Assembly (NCBI GenBank): GCA_000827205.1
Contig: KN832562.1
Location: forward strand, 1,128,743 to 1,185,887
Direction of reading: 5' to 3'
Length of the DNA: 57,145 nt
Source: Plicaturopsis crispa FD-325 SS-3
Taxonomy: Eukaryota > Basidiomycota > Agaricomycetes > Amylocorticiales > Amylocorticiaceae
Positions within the stretch are counted from its first letter, which is position 1. Each line of letters opens with the position of its first letter. The notes beneath the pieces are model-generated. The model was given only the letters and a program-made list of their open reading frames with translations, did not search any database and was not told the origin of the DNA. This document shows, piece by piece, positions 56,581 to 57,145 of the stretch. The position numbers and the translations under genes were made by a program.

Positions 56581-57145
56581 CGAATGAGTTCGTAGTCGAT
56601 TGTTACCGTTTCGATAAGCGAGATCCGATTCGAACTTCGGTTCGCTCTTTCACAATTTCAAAAAATGAACCGTTGACACATTTCCGGCAGTCTCCGACAG
56701 TACCCGCGGCGCGCTACCGCTGCCACCTCAATGCGCGGGGAGCGCGTTTTCCACACTTTTCAAGCCCTAATGATGCTCTAAGTAATATAAATGTATCTAG
56801 GCATACAGTCCTTCAATTTCTGTTTTTTTCCCGCTCGAAACGACGTTGAACGAGAGGAAAAAGATGTGCGCCGTGCACGCTGACTAAGCACCTGCCTTAT
56901 CGGGAAATATCGCGGCAGGACCATCGCGTTTTCGTTACGCCTCGACAGGGAGCGGGGGGCCTCCTTCAAGGAGATTTCTAGTAAGCAACCAGACCTTAGA
57001 AAGACATACAGGTCTCTTCACTCATACTACAGCAAGAATTTTTATTTTCTGATTTTATTTCGATTTTATCTCGATTTTATTCCTTTTTCTCACTATGAGT
57101 AGTCCCGTGCAATTTTGACATCCCGAGAGCTACCTCCATATCTCC
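56581..57145. other. Right edge of the window, no gene recognised
   Basis: Unrelated to the DUF6534 family. The frame 56778-56969 (minus) has no features. The last 110 bases are T-rich, with the phrase GATTTTATTTCGATTTTATC repeated about three times. Confidence 0.45.

Noticed and set aside
1-57145. CRISPR arrays, LTR retrotransposons or other virus-like elements
   Set aside because: No regularly spaced identical repeats were seen, and no gag, reverse transcriptase, integrase or capsid-like sequence was recognised in the translated frames.

Overview
The window looks like nuclear DNA of a filamentous basidiomycete, most likely an Agaricomycete. Genes carry many short introns of about 50-65 bp with GT(A/G)NG donors, intergenic spaces are small, and two families typical of mushroom-forming fungi are present (DUF6699 and the DUF6534 multi-pass membrane proteins). 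There is nothing prokaryotic in it. Gene models were built by eye from splice signals and conserved protein sequence. Where exons join across frames, outer boundaries are better supported than every inner junction.

Left part, 1-33.5 kb, is ordinary gene space. In order it holds: the 3' end of an RCC1-type Ran exchange factor; two paralogous aldo/keto reductases, head to head, with a decayed third fragment between them; a MUP1-like amino-acid (methionine) permease; an NAA10/ARD1-type N-terminal acetyltransferase; a short unknown protein with a cysteine cluster; an inverted-repeat element at 13.26-13.64 kb; an unknown proline/serine-rich protein; a secreted S53 (sedolisin) protease; a GH5 exo-beta-1,3-glucanase-like enzyme; a DUF6699 protein; and a Zn2Cys6 transcription factor. 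One intron of the transcription factor holds an 816-base run of N with the same roughly 71 bp sequence on both sides, which looks like a false assembly gap.

Middle part, 34-41.5 kb, is a graveyard of pieces of ordinary host genes. A PDAT (phospholipid:diacylglycerol acyltransferase) 5' fragment runs in frame into a SCO1 3' fragment. It is followed by fragments of a short-chain dehydrogenase, a protein O-mannosyltransferase and a phosphoglucomutase. The pieces keep their introns, so they moved or were left behind as DNA rather than through mRNA. Downstream lies a set of degenerate exon-and-intron-like tandem units at 40.7-41.45 kb.

Right part, 42-57 kb, is a local expansion of one membrane-protein family (DUF6534): three complete copies on the plus strand, one convergent complete copy on the minus strand, and a fifth relic. 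The relic is split by a 940 bp DNA transposon with terminal inverted repeats and a 12 bp target duplication, resembling a Mutator-like element. The three plus-strand copies share a TATA box and an upstream sequence block, so the promoters were duplicated with the genes. A second field of long degenerate repeats lies at 53.9-55.0 kb.

The strongest candidates for something new are the in-frame PDAT-SCO1 chimera inside the gene-fragment cluster, and the DUF6534 array with its shared promoter block and transposon-split relic. I see no complete new multi-gene system such as a biosynthetic cluster or a defence locus.
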